Below are positions 17,202 through 26,700 of a stretch of 64,000 bases of DNA, piece by piece. Position 1 is the stretch's first letter; each line of letters begins with the position of its first letter. Below the pieces are notes generated by a model that made no database searches, was not told the origin of the DNA, and saw only the letters and a list, made by a program, of their open reading frames with translations. The position numbers and the translations under genes are program-made. Origin of the DNA: Clostridia bacterium (GTDB taxonomy: Bacteria; Bacillota; Clostridia; Christensenellales; CAG-138); contig JAEDIC010000001.1 of NCBI GenBank assembly GCA_016292635.1, forward strand, positions 124,001 through 188,000. The letters run 5' to 3'.

Positions 17202-18593
17202 ATGGATAAAAACGCCTGCTTCAGAAACATACCCAAGGTGGATACGCTGCTGGAAACCCCCGAAATAACCGCCCTTGCGGATAAATACGGCCGTGAAGTG
17301 GCGGTGGATTGTATTCGCGGCCGCACCGAGTCCCTTCGTGCGTTTATAAGCGAAAGCAGCGATATGGCGGCGATACAGCGCCGCATGGATTCCCTCGTAT
17401 CCGATATATGCGCCGCGGCGGAGAAGCTTTTTGCCCCCGATCTGCGCCCCGTTATAAACGCCACCGGCACCGTGCTGCACACAAACCTTGGACGCGCCCC
17501 CATATCCGCGGCCCATTCGGAGCGCATGCAGGCGCTGGTGTCCGGCTATTCCAATCTGGAATATGACCTTGCCGCCGGGGCAAGGGGAGAAAGATATTCC
17601 CATTTTGAGCAGCTGCTTTGCCGCATAACCGGCGCAGAGGCCGCAATGGCGGTAAACAACAACGCGGCAGCGGTGTATCTTGTACTGTGCGCCCTTGGGG
17701 CGGGCAGGGAAATACCCGTATCCCGTGGGGAGCTGGTTGAAATCGGCGGCAAATTTCGCGTGCCTGACGTTATGGCTCAAAGCGGCGCTGTCATGGTAGA
17801 GGTGGGCACCACCAACAAGACCCGCCTTGCAGACTATGAATCCGCAATCACGGAAAACACCGGGGCGCTGTTAAAGGTGCATACCAGCAACTTCCGCATT
17901 GTCGGCTTTACCGAAAGCGTATCCGTAAAGGAGCTGTGCGACCTTGGCGCAAAGCACGGCCTGCCCGTAATTGAGGACATAGGCAGCGGCGTACTCATAG
18001 ACCTTTCAAAATACGGCCTGCCCTACGAGCCCACCGTTCAGGAATCCCTCCGTGCCGGGGCGTCCATAGTGTGCTTCTCCGGGGACAAGCTGCTGGGCGG
18101 CCCTCAGGCCGGCATAATCGTTGGCAAAAGGGAATATATCGCAAAGATAAAAAAGCACCCCATGACAAGGGCGCTGCGCATAGATAAATTCACCGCGGGA
18201 GCGCTGGAGCTCACCTTTGAGGATTACATCAGCGAGGAACGGGCAATAAGCAACATACCGGTCCTGCGTATGCTCACCCGCACCCCCTATGAGCTTTCCG
18301 AAAGCGCCGCAAGGCTTGCCTCCCTCTTAAAGGGCGCAAATGCCGCCGTGGCAATAGAGAATTGCGAATCTCAGGTTGGCGGCGGCTCCATGCCCCTGGC
18401 CCGCCTCTCCAGCAAGGCAGTTACTATCAAGCCCAACGCCATTACCACCGCCGCCTTTGAGGCTCGGCTGCGGCTGCTGCCCCTGCCCATCGTGGCCCGG
18501 GTAACCGAGGACAAGGTGCTGCTGGATCTTCGCACCATCCCTGACAACCAGCTTGACGCCGTTGCGGCGGGCGTTATGAAGGCGCTGGAATAG
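17202..18593 (+). CDS. selA: L-seryl-tRNA(Sec) selenium transferase
   Basis: A 463-residue PLP enzyme that converts seryl-tRNA(Sec) to selenocysteinyl-tRNA(Sec) with selenophosphate. It has the SelA N-terminal signature (PKVDTLLETPE), INATGTVLHTNLGRAP, GARGERY, VEVGTTNKT, EDIGSGVLIDL and the PLP-lysine motif SGDKLLGGPQAG (Lys296). The length matches the family. The ATG at 17202 follows GGGAGG; an in-frame ATG ten codons earlier has no ribosome binding site. No selB, selD or tRNA-Sec is seen in the window, so the rest of the pathway must be elsewhere. An R1 repeat follows the stop. Confidence 0.95.
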   Translation: MDKNACFRNIPKVDTLLETPEITALADKYGREVAVDCIRGRTESLRAFISESSDMAAIQRRMDSLVSDICAAAEKLFAPDLRPVINATGTVLHTNLGRAPISAAHSERMQALVSGYSNLEYDLAAGARGERYSHFEQLLCRITGAEAAMAVNNNAAAVYLVLCALGAGREIPVSRGELVEIGGKFRVPDVMAQSGAVMVEVGTTNKTRLADYESAITENTGALLKVHTSNFRIVGFTESVSVKELCDLGAKHGLPVIEDIGSGVLIDLSKYGLPYEPTVQESLRAGASIVCFSGDKLLGGPQAGIIVGKREYIAKIKKHPMTRALRIDKFTAGALELTFEDYISEERAISNIPVLRMLTRTPYELSESAARLASLLKGANAAVAIENCESQVGGGSMPLARLSSKAVTIKPNAITTAAFEARLRLLPLPIVARVTEDKVLLDLRTIPDNQLDAVAAGVMKALE

Positions 18594-18610
18594 GAATTAA
18601 GTTTTGTCCT

Positions 18611-18749
18611 CTTCTTTTTCTCTTTTTTCACGGGAAAGAAAATAAGAAAAAGAAGCAAAAGAAAAGCGAGAGAGTAACAGGGATTGCGAAATACAAAGCT
18701 TTTTACCGCTTTTTAAATTTGGCCTCAACGGGAGGCCAAATTTGCTTTT
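18611..18749 (+). repeat. R1 intergenic repeat, copy 1 (after selA)
   Basis: Hairpin A, a pyrimidine/purine dyad (18611-18655, CTTCTTTTTC ... GAAAAAGAAG), is followed by a spacer and hairpin B (18715-18743, AAATTTGGCCTC / GAGGCCAAATTT, 12-bp perfect arms). It starts 17 bases after the selA stop. Confidence 0.85.
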
Positions 18750-18807
18750 GTTAAACAAAAGGCCCGAACGGAGCGTTCGAGCCTTTTGTCTTGCGTTTTG
18801 TTGGGGT

Positions 18808-19941
18808 TTAGCCTATGGAGTCGATGGGCAGATAGCCGTAGCAGCCGCAGTCGTTTACCTTTACCCTTACCCAGCTGGAATTGGAAGTGCCGGAGATCAG
18901 GGTCACATCGCTGCCCTTAAGCAGGGTGTGGGTGACGGTGCTGCTGGTGGAGGGGTAGGAATACAGCACGATGCTGTATCTGGTCTCATAGGTTTCGCCG
19001 ATGGTGAGGGTATTGCAGTAGCTATAGGAGGGAGTGGAGCAGCCCCAGTTAAAGTTGTAGCAGGGACCGCAGTAGTACTTATCCTGATAGCATACGCCGC
19101 CGTTGGTGTAGCAGCCGTTGGTGTAGGATACTACCTTGCCGCATTCATCGCAATAATAGCAGGTGGGGGCGGTCTTTATGGCAGAGGCGGACAGATAGGA
19201 CTTGTAGCAGTAGCCCTCAACGCCCCTTGCGGTGCGAACCTTGTACCAGTTTCCGGACTTGCCAAGATAAGTGACCTTGTCGCCCTTATTCAGCTCCGCA
19301 ACCACCCTGTAGCTTGTGCCGGGGCCCTTACGAACGTTCAGCCCGGTGGTGGCATAGTAATATGCGCAGGCAGAGCCGGTGGTGTCCAGGTTTTCATCGG
19401 CCTTGTCGCCGGTGGAGGTCGCATACAGCTTAAGGTAGCTTGCGCTGGCGTAGGCGACGGATCCGTCAGTAGTCAGCAGCTTATACCAGTTGCCGGATTT
19501 GCCTACGCGGGTGCACTGCTGACCCTTGGCCAGGGCGCCCACGATGCCATACTTGGTGCCGGGACCGCTGCGCACGTTCAGCGCGGTGGTGGCGTAGTAG
19601 ATGTCTCCGCAGTCAGAGCATACCTTGAGCTTTGAACTGCCGGTAACGCCGGACCCGGAGGAAGAGCTGGTCCTGGCGGTCAGGTAAGCGGTAGATACAT
19701 AGCCAAGCTCATACTGGCTGTATTGTATCTGGGTCCAGTTGCCTACTACCTTGCCGGTGGCTGTTACGGAATCACCCTTGTCCAGATAGCCCAGCACGGC
19801 GTAGTTTGTGCCGGGGCCGCTGCGTACGTTTACGTCAGTCTTGGCATACATTAGGGTGCCTGCACCTGCCAGCGACATAAGGCCCAGGGCCATTGCGAGA
19901 ACCAAGGCAAGAGCGGTGGCCCTACAAAGTTTCCTTTTCAT
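18808..19941 (-). CDS. Secreted SH3-repeat protein with cysteine-rich insert
   Basis: A 377-residue protein. The ATG at 19941 follows GGGAGG; the open frame extends 32 codons upstream without a ribosome binding site. A signal peptide covers residues 1 to about 33 (LALVLAMALGLMSLAGA). Three bacterial SH3 (SH3b) domains follow, each starting TxLNVRSGPGT or TDVNVRSGPGT and ending in Gly-Tyr or Ala-Tyr. Then comes a CYYCDECGK ... CGPC region with eight closely spaced cysteines resembling a LIM/zinc-ribbon fold, and a last SH3-like segment. SH3b domains bind peptidoglycan peptides, so a wall-associated role outside the cell is likely; there is no enzyme domain. Confidence 0.8.
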   Translation of the reverse strand: MKRKLCRATALALVLAMALGLMSLAGAGTLMYAKTDVNVRSGPGTNYAVLGYLDKGDSVTATGKVVGNWTQIQYSQYELGYVSTAYLTARTSSSSGSGVTGSSKLKVCSDCGDIYYATTALNVRSGPGTKYGIVGALAKGQQCTRVGKSGNWYKLLTTDGSVAYASASYLKLYATSTGDKADENLDTTGSACAYYYATTGLNVRKGPGTSYRVVAELNKGDKVTYLGKSGNWYKVRTARGVEGYCYKSYLSASAIKTAPTCYYCDECGKVVSYTNGCYTNGGVCYQDKYYCGPCYNFNWGCSTPSYSYCNTLTIGETYETRYSIVLYSYPSTSSTVTHTLLKGSDVTLISGTSNSSWVRVKVNDCGCYGYLPIDSIG

Positions 19942-20189
19942 AATATTTACCTCCCGGTGGTTTAGTCTGCGATACATTTTCCTGTACGCTGTCTTTATTA
20001 TAGCCCCTATTCCGGGCATATAGTAGGCATGATACAAGAAAATTCTGTTAACAATTGTTTAAGTTGTGCTTTTTGTTAAAAGCTGGACACCATATGTTGT
20101 GTAAGGAAAAAATTGGACCATATCGCAATGTTTTGGAGATAAGGCTTAAGTGGGTCGTTTGAACAGCAACGCTGATTACAGCCCGGCCA

Positions 20190-20335
20190 AAAAGCAAACT
20201 TGGCCTCCCGTTGAGGCCAAATTTAAAAAGCAATATAAACCCGCTTATTTCGCAATCCCTTTTACGCTCTATCTTTTCTTTCTCCTTTTGCTTCTTTTTT
20301 CTCTCCTTTCCCGTGAAAAGAAAGAGAAAAAGAAG
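20190..20335 (-). repeat. R1 intergenic repeat, copy 2
   Basis: Hairpin A (20291-20335) and hairpin B (20196-20207 with 20213-20224, one mismatch) in minus orientation, beginning 15 bases beyond the stop of the minus-strand gene ending at 20350. The rest of the 19942-20349 gap shows nothing else recognisable except the upstream region of the SH3 gene. Confidence 0.85.
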
Positions 20336-20349
20336 GCCGCTTACTATTC

Positions 20350-20772
20350 CTAACTCTTCGCCTCGAACCTGTTGCCGCATTTGGAGCAGGTAACCCGGAT
20401 GCGGCCCTTGCCCCGGGGCACACGGAGCTTCTGCATACACTGGGGGCAGGCCAGGTATTTGTATTGTTTCTTTTCCTTCCGGGTGTTTATGAAGTTTTTG
20501 CGGCGGATGGAGAGGTTTTGCCACCAGGCGCGGATCTTGCGCTCAATGGTAAGATAGCGGGCAAGCTCCTGCTGGCGGGCGGCGAAATTTCGGCTCAGGG
20601 TGCGGAACAGCGCAAAACCCATAAGGGCCAGAGTTACGCCCCTTATGGCATAATACACCCCCGCGGAGGCTCTGCCGAAGAACCAGGATATAACGGAAAA
20701 CGCAAGGCCGGTCAGCACCAGCGTGCGGCTGAACCTGTCAAATCCGTATCTGCCCTGAAACCATCCGTTCAT
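20350..20772 (-). CDS. Small membrane protein with C-terminal zinc ribbon
   Basis: A 140-residue protein of unknown function. Two membrane segments (residues about 19-38 and 42-60) are followed by a basic cytoplasmic stretch and a zinc-ribbon CPQC ... CSKC near the C-terminus. Proteins of this layout are common and uncharacterised in Clostridia. It is 11 bases downstream of the GH13 gene on the same strand, so probably co-transcribed with it. Confidence 0.7.
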   Translation of the reverse strand: MNGWFQGRYGFDRFSRTLVLTGLAFSVISWFFGRASAGVYYAIRGVTLALMGFALFRTLSRNFAARQQELARYLTIERKIRAWWQNLSIRRKNFINTRKEKKQYKYLACPQCMQKLRVPRGKGRIRVTCSKCGNRFEAKS

Positions 20773-20783
20773 ATAAACGCACC

Positions 20784-22649
20784 TCAGTCTTTAATGAGAA
20801 TAAAAGCCGACTCGGCGGGGAGCATGAGGGTTCCCGTAAGGTCGGTAAACTTTTCGCCGGAAAGAAGGTCGGTATAGCTGCCGGAAAGGTCGGCTGTCAT
20901 ATCCCCCGCAAATTCCTCCGTCTTAAGGCTTATTTGGGTATTTTCGCCCCGGTTCACCATGCACACAACGCCCTTGCGGCAGAGGACGAATACGCTGCCC
21001 GCGCCGAACATCGCGCAGCCGTGCTCGGTAAGGCCGGGAATCCTGCGCCGTGCCTGACCAAGGGTGCGGAAGTATTCCACAAGCTCACCGTCCTCATTGC
21101 CCCAGGGGTATGTGCCCCTGTTGAAGGGGTCTGCCATGCCATGAAGGCCGGCCTCGTCCCCATAATACAGGCAGGGCACTCCGGGCAGCGTGTATTGTAT
21201 TGCCGCCGCCAGCATAAAGCGCGCCCGGGCGTCTTTCGTCTCCCGGGGGGTGAAGGTTATCTCCGCCTGCTTTTCCCGGCAAATGTCTCCCCGTCCGGGA
21301 GCTCCCGCCAGCGCGGTAATCGGGCGCACCTCGTCATGGCTGCCCATAAGGTTAAGCTGGGCATAATAGAAGGGCTCCGGATAGTTCTCCATGAGGGAAA
21401 GGAGTGTGTTTGCAAGTTCCCTGCCGTCCATGCGCCCAAGGAAGAAGCTTATCATGGCGGAGCGGAAGGGATAGCACATTACGCTGTCCAGTTCATGACC
21501 GTCCACATACTTGCGGCGCTTGCCGTATGCCTGTTTGTTGGAGGCCTCTTCCCATACCTCGCCCAGGAGCACGCCCTCGGGGTCGTTTGCCTTTACGCGG
21601 GAGCGAAGGTATTGTATGAATTCATCCGGCAGCTCGTCCGCCACGTCCAGCCGCCATGAGGTTATGCCGGAGGAAGCGTATCTGTCAAGCACGCTGCCCA
21701 CGAACTCCATATAGGAAGGGGTCATCTCCTCCACCTCGGGCAGGGTCTCAAAGCCCCACCAGCTGCGGTATTTGGTTGGATATTCACGGAAGGCGAACCA
21801 CTCACGGTACGGTGAGTTTGGATCGCTGCAGGCGCCGCCGCCGAATTTATTGTATTTGTCAAAGTATACGCTGTCGTCGCCGGTGTGGGAATATACGCCG
21901 TCCAGCATGAGCTTTATGCCGAATTCCTCCGCCTTTTTCGCAAGGTGGTCAAGGGCCTCGTTTCCACCAAGCATTGGGTCAACACGCATATAGTCCGCCG
22001 TGTTGTAGCGGTGGTTGGAGTCTGACAGCACTATGGGGTTAAGGTATATGCAGTTTACCCCAAGGGAGGCTATATAGGGCAGCTTTTCAGCAATTCCCCA
22101 CAAATTTCCCCCGAAAAAGTCCGTTGGGCAATAATGCTTCCTGCCGGGCAGGGGAAGATAATCCGGAGCGTCGCTCCAGTTTTCATGCACAGTAAACTCA
22201 TGGCCAAGGGCCTTGTGCTCCTCTATGCCCAGTATCTCCCCGGGGCGATAAAACCTGTCCGGAAATATCTGGTATGTCACGCCCCTGCGGAACCACTCGG
22301 GCGTTGTGTAATCCGCCTCGTATACCGTAAGCTGGTAGGATTCGGGGGGATAATCGAACATCTGCCCCTCGCCGCCCCTGCCGCTGTAATATTTGCAGCC
22401 CTCGGGGGCGTATATCATGAAGTAATACCAAACTATGCCGGTATGGTCCGGGGTGTAGAAAAACTCCACGCCGCCTTCCATACGCTGCCCGTTTATCATT
22501 TCCTCGTGGTCATCCACCCAGAGGCGCAGGAATATGGTTATATCCTGCCGCTCCGTCTCCGCAAAAAAGCGCACCCTTACGCCGGGATTTACCGAGCCAA
22601 AAGGGGATTTATATTTGCTGTTTCTGGAATCAAACTTCATCATATGCAT
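20784..22649 (-). CDS. GH13 alpha-glucan hydrolase (neopullulanase/maltogenic amylase-like)
   Basis: A protein of about 621 residues. An N-terminal beta-sandwich (about 1-120) precedes a GH13 barrel with all conserved regions: LMLDGVYSHTG (region I), SWRLDVADE (region II, nucleophile Asp), LLGEVWEE (region III, acid/base Glu) and NLMGSHDEVR (region IV). GVTYQIFPDRFYRPG and the N-terminal domain are typical of cyclomaltodextrinase/neopullulanase-type enzymes acting on malto-oligosaccharides. No signal peptide is present, so it should act in the cytoplasm on imported oligosaccharides. The start is uncertain: GTG at 22661 or ATG at 22649, 22643 or 22640; no clear ribosome binding site decides. 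Confidence 0.88.
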   Translation of the reverse strand: MHMMKFDSRNSKYKSPFGSVNPGVRVRFFAETERQDITIFLRLWVDDHEEMINGQRMEGGVEFFYTPDHTGIVWYYFMIYAPEGCKYYSGRGGEGQMFDYPPESYQLTVYEADYTTPEWFRRGVTYQIFPDRFYRPGEILGIEEHKALGHEFTVHENWSDAPDYLPLPGRKHYCPTDFFGGNLWGIAEKLPYIASLGVNCIYLNPIVLSDSNHRYNTADYMRVDPMLGGNEALDHLAKKAEEFGIKLMLDGVYSHTGDDSVYFDKYNKFGGGACSDPNSPYREWFAFREYPTKYRSWWGFETLPEVEEMTPSYMEFVGSVLDRYASSGITSWRLDVADELPDEFIQYLRSRVKANDPEGVLLGEVWEEASNKQAYGKRRKYVDGHELDSVMCYPFRSAMISFFLGRMDGRELANTLLSLMENYPEPFYYAQLNLMGSHDEVRPITALAGAPGRGDICREKQAEITFTPRETKDARARFMLAAAIQYTLPGVPCLYYGDEAGLHGMADPFNRGTYPWGNEDGELVEYFRTLGQARRRIPGLTEHGCAMFGAGSVFVLCRKGVVCMVNRGENTQISLKTEEFAGDMTADLSGSYTDLLSGEKFTDLTGTLMLPAESAFILIKD

Positions 22650-22702
22650 AGATTTTAGCACAAATCATACCCGCGTTCATGCACTTTGCAACATTGTCAC
22701 AT

Positions 22703-23479
22703 TTAATCCGATCTGGCTTTACGAATTACATCCCCAACCAGGGATATAAGCAGCGCAACATCCACATTCAGCGCCACCGCGTCAAATCCCCGGGCAAAAT
22801 ATTCCTTTATTGCGTTGGGGTCGGTGGTATAGGTGAATACTATCTTGCCCGCAGCCTTTGCGGCGGCCTTTATCCGCTCCACAGCGGCGGTAAATTTCCC
22901 ATCCGCAAACTGCCCCGGCTTGCCCAGGGCAACGGAAAGGTCGTATGGACCAATGAATATGCCGTCCACCCCATCGATGGCGGCTATCTCCTCGATATGC
23001 TCAAGACAGCCCGCCGTTTCGCATTGGGGGAATATCATGGTTTCCCTGTTGCATACGTCAAAGTAGCTTTGGAGGCCCTTTTGCGCGAAATCCTCAAAGC
23101 CGTAGCCCCCGTTTGCCCCAATGAAAACCCCACGGCTGCCCTCGGGATAATAGCGGCTGTCCTGTATAAGCTTACGCACTTCCTCAACGGTGTTTATCTG
23201 GGGCACCACCAGCCCCAGCGCCCCCGCCTCCAACATGGAAAGCACGGAGCCCCGGCTGCAATCCCGCACGCGGACGAAGGGAGTCATGGTATGGAGCTTT
23301 GCGGCCCGCACAAGCTTTTGCACGGTCTCCGCGCCAACTGTGCCGTGCTCCCCGTCGATTATTACGAAATCCAGCCCGCTGTACCCAAGGGCCTCCATGG
23401 CAGTTTCAGAGCCCAGGTGGGAAAATGTGCCTATGCAGGGCGTACCTTCCTGCATTTTCCGCTTAAAGTAGTTTATCAC
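22703..23479 (-). CDS. HpcH/HpaI aldolase family protein
   Basis: A 258-residue class II aldolase of the 2-dehydro-3-deoxyglucarate / 4-hydroxy-2-oxoheptanedioate family, which cleaves 2-keto acids to pyruvate and an aldehyde using a divalent metal. DFVIIDGEHG, the FVRVRDCS segment, LGLVVPQI, MIFPQCET (metal-binding Glu) and GPYDLSVALG (metal-binding Asp) are all present. The start is GTG at 23479, with AGGAGG seven bases before it. The physiological substrate is unclear and neighbours do not suggest a sugar-acid pathway. Confidence 0.88.
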   Translation of the reverse strand: MINYFKRKMQEGTPCIGTFSHLGSETAMEALGYSGLDFVIIDGEHGTVGAETVQKLVRAAKLHTMTPFVRVRDCSRGSVLSMLEAGALGLVVPQINTVEEVRKLIQDSRYYPEGSRGVFIGANGGYGFEDFAQKGLQSYFDVCNRETMIFPQCETAGCLEHIEEIAAIDGVDGIFIGPYDLSVALGKPGQFADGKFTAAVERIKAAAKAAGKIVFTYTTDPNAIKEYFARGFDAVALNVDVALLISLVGDVIRKARSD

Positions 23480-23689
23480 GATATGGCCTCCTGTGTTGAT
23501 TATTTGGGGGTCTTTTTTCGCTTTATATCACCGTAACCAGGGGCGGGAAAATGTCAATGCGGCCCGTATTCTCTTTCATCAAACCAAGCCGCTTTTCTGT
23601 CGGACCACACCTTGCCTCACCCTTCGGATATCCTCAGCCGGCCTATTTCAATCCGCTTTCGGCGGCGTGTACGCCGAATGCGGGGCAAA

Positions 23690-23796
23690 ACCGGAGGTTT
23701 TGGTTCTTCGCGGGTTTCGCCGCCCGGGGGCAGTGTAACTGGGAGAGGCGAAGCCTGAAACCCTCGCCAAAGTTGCGAAACCACTTGGCGACACCC
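23690..23796 (-). repeat. R2 intergenic repeat, subtype B, copy at the addA end
   Basis: The minus strand reads GGGTGTCGCCAAGTGG ... CTTCGCCTCTCCC ... CCCGGGCGGCGAAACCCGC ... AAAACCTCCGG, matching the R2 copy at 61668 segment by segment. It begins immediately after the addA stop. The left part of the gap (23480-23690) holds no gene that I can support. Confidence 0.7.
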
Positions 23797-26700
23797 TACA
23801 TCCTTACGCTTTCCCCCGTTGAGAGAAAGTGTATGTACATTTCCTTCACCTCTGCCCCGGTAAGGGCGGAGAGGGCGTTTTTATACAGGGTAAGCTGCCG
23901 GCGGTGCTTTGACGCGGTCTCCTTTGCCCTGCCCTTTGGAACAAAATCCGTCTTGTAGTCTATCAATACCCACTGACCATCCTCAAGGAAGCAGCAGTCT
24001 ATTATGCCCTGCAAAAGCACCGTTTCATCTGTGTCCGCGCCGAGAAGCTCCCGCCCGGATACCCGGTGATTGAAGGGCAGCTCCCGCTCCACCCTTGACG
24101 AGGCCGCCATTCGCCTGCCAAGGGGGGAATCAAAGAAGGAAAGTATCCGCTCAACGGATATGGTTTCCGCCTCGGTGCCGGTCAGTATGTCCTCATCCAC
24201 AAGGCGAGCTATCTCCTGCCGTATGCTGTCCACCGTATGGGAGGAGATGGTCATATGCTCCATAAGAGTATGGGCGGCGGTACCCCTCCCTACGGGGCGA
24301 AGGGCGGCCCTTTCTCTTAGGAAGGCGGGATATTCCGCAATTTCCGGGTAATTTCCCGCAAGGTCGGATACGCTTACCTTTGAGGGCAGGGCCGCATCCG
24401 CACTGTATGGATAGCTCCACGCGAAACGCTCCTCAAATATGCCGCTTCCCTGCTCCATGGCCCTTGCCTTAATGGCAAGATATCGCTCACGGGGCAGCAA
24501 CGCCCCCGCCCCCTCGGTATGGACGCCCCCATGGATGTGTATATCCACATCCGGCTCCCCCTCAATATAGCCCATGCCCATAAGGTCACGGAGGGGGTTT
24601 TCCCCGGGGGAGAGCAATGCGGCTGGCAGTATCCAGTGGGCGTATGACCTTGCGGCGGATATTACCGCCGGGGTAAGGGGGGCGGAAAAGCTGTCCATAA
24701 GATCCATATCCTTTAATGAGGCTATCATGATAAGCCTGTCCGACGCACGGGTCAGCGCCACATACAGCACCCGCATCTGCTCCGCCACCTGATGGCGCCA
24801 CAGCCTTGCGGTTACGGCGGCGTGCTGAATATTCATAAGGCGAAGATTGCCCCGCACGGGACGAATGCCTATGCCAAGCTCCCTATCCATGGCAAGGTGC
24901 GCCTTTTTGTCGTTGTCGTTGAATTGCCTGCTTATTCCCGCAAGTATTACCACCGGAAATTCAAGGCCCTTGCTTTTGTGTATGCTCATTATCCGCACAA
25001 CGTTTGCGGAGGCGATCCTCGGCGCGCCCACCGTGCCGCTGCTTTTCGCCCTGTCCATAAAGCGGAGGAAGCCGGCTATACCCTGTCCCCGCCTGCCGTA
25101 TGCGGCGGCGTTTTCCAGCAGCGCCTCAAGGTTGCCCCGGCGGGAGGGACCACCGGGCAACGCGGACGCGTAATCCTCAAAGCCGGTGCTGTCCATAAGC
25201 CCTGCCATAAAATCCACCAGATCGTACAGCGGCGCATCGTTTCGCCATTTATTCAGCCGGGTAAGGAAGCTTTTCGCCTTTGCCCCGAGAAGGGTGTCCT
25301 TATCTGCGGCGGTTTGGAGGGCCCGGTAAAAACCCCCGTCCCTATCCTCGGTGCGCAGCAGAATAAGCTCCTCCGTATCAAAGCCGCCTATGGGGCTTCG
25401 GAGCACGCTGAGCAGGGGAATATCCTGCTGCGGGTTGTCAATTATGCGAAGCAGGTTTAGGAATACCTGCACCTCTATTGCCTCAAAGTATCCACCGGAC
25501 ATCTCCGCGTATGCTGGCACGCCCTCACGGGAAAGGGTGCGCACCCATACCTCCGCAACGCTGGAGGGGGCGCTGTGGAGCACCACGATGTCGCTGTATT
25601 TATAGCTTCGCTCAGCCCCATCCCTGTCCGTGAAGGCGCTGTCTACAAGCTCCCTTATGCGGCCTGCGGCAAAAACGGCCTCCGCCTCGGCAGCGGCAAG
25701 GAGGGATTGGCTTTCCTCATCCGGAATGTCGTCAAGGTATTCCGGGGCAAGGCTGCGGGGGAGTATATGAAGCTCCGCCCCGCCCCTCTGCTCCCGCCCC
25801 GGAACGAGCCGGGCTGATCCATCGTAATCCACGCCCCCCGTATCCCGGGTCATTATCCTTGAAAAGAGAGAGTTTACATAATCGGTAACAGCCGTTGCGC
25901 TTCTGAAGTTTTTGCTGAGCAGCAGCGCCCCGCCCCTCCGGGCCAGCCGGTCAAACTTTTCTGTAAACAACGCGGGCTCCGCCATGCGAAAGCGGTATAT
26001 GCTTTGCTTAACGTCCCCAACGAAAAACTGATCCTCCTCCCTTGACAAGGCGGCGAATATTTCATTCTGCACGGGATTGCAGTCCTGATACTCATCCACG
26101 AAAACATAGCTGAACCTGTCCCTGTATTCCTTGGCGATGGCAGGGTCACGAAGCAACGCAAGGGCCATGTGCTCCATGTCGCTGTAGTCTATAAGCCCCT
26201 CCTGCCGCTTTTTCTCCCCATACAGGGCAAAATAGCTTTCCATAAAGGAATACAGCGTATCCGTAATGGGCTTCAGCGCGGCGATACGCTCCATGTGCAG
26301 GGACAGCGGCTTCGCAAAGTCCTTTTCCTGCTGCTCCTTTATGGCTTCCTTAAGCTTTTTTCTCGGGCTGTTTATGTATTCCCTAAGATACTTATCCGCC
26401 CCCTTCATGGCGAAGCGGCGAAATTCAATATTGTTTAACGCGCTGGCATAGGCGGCGTATGTATCCTGCTTTATAAGCCCCTCTACCGCCCCAATGTCCT
26501 CATCCAGCATTTGCGCGGTTTCGGGGTAATCCGCCCGAATTTCCTCCCGGCGGCCCTCTATTATTGCCGCCCGGCGAAGGAGTTTTTCCTTTGCGGCAAA
26601 GAGATATTCTTCCATTGCGGGGCTGTGGTCGGATATGTCCGGCGTTCCCGCGGCCTTAAGCCAGCCCAGAGGGTCGGGCTGGGCGCAGAGGAAATCATAC

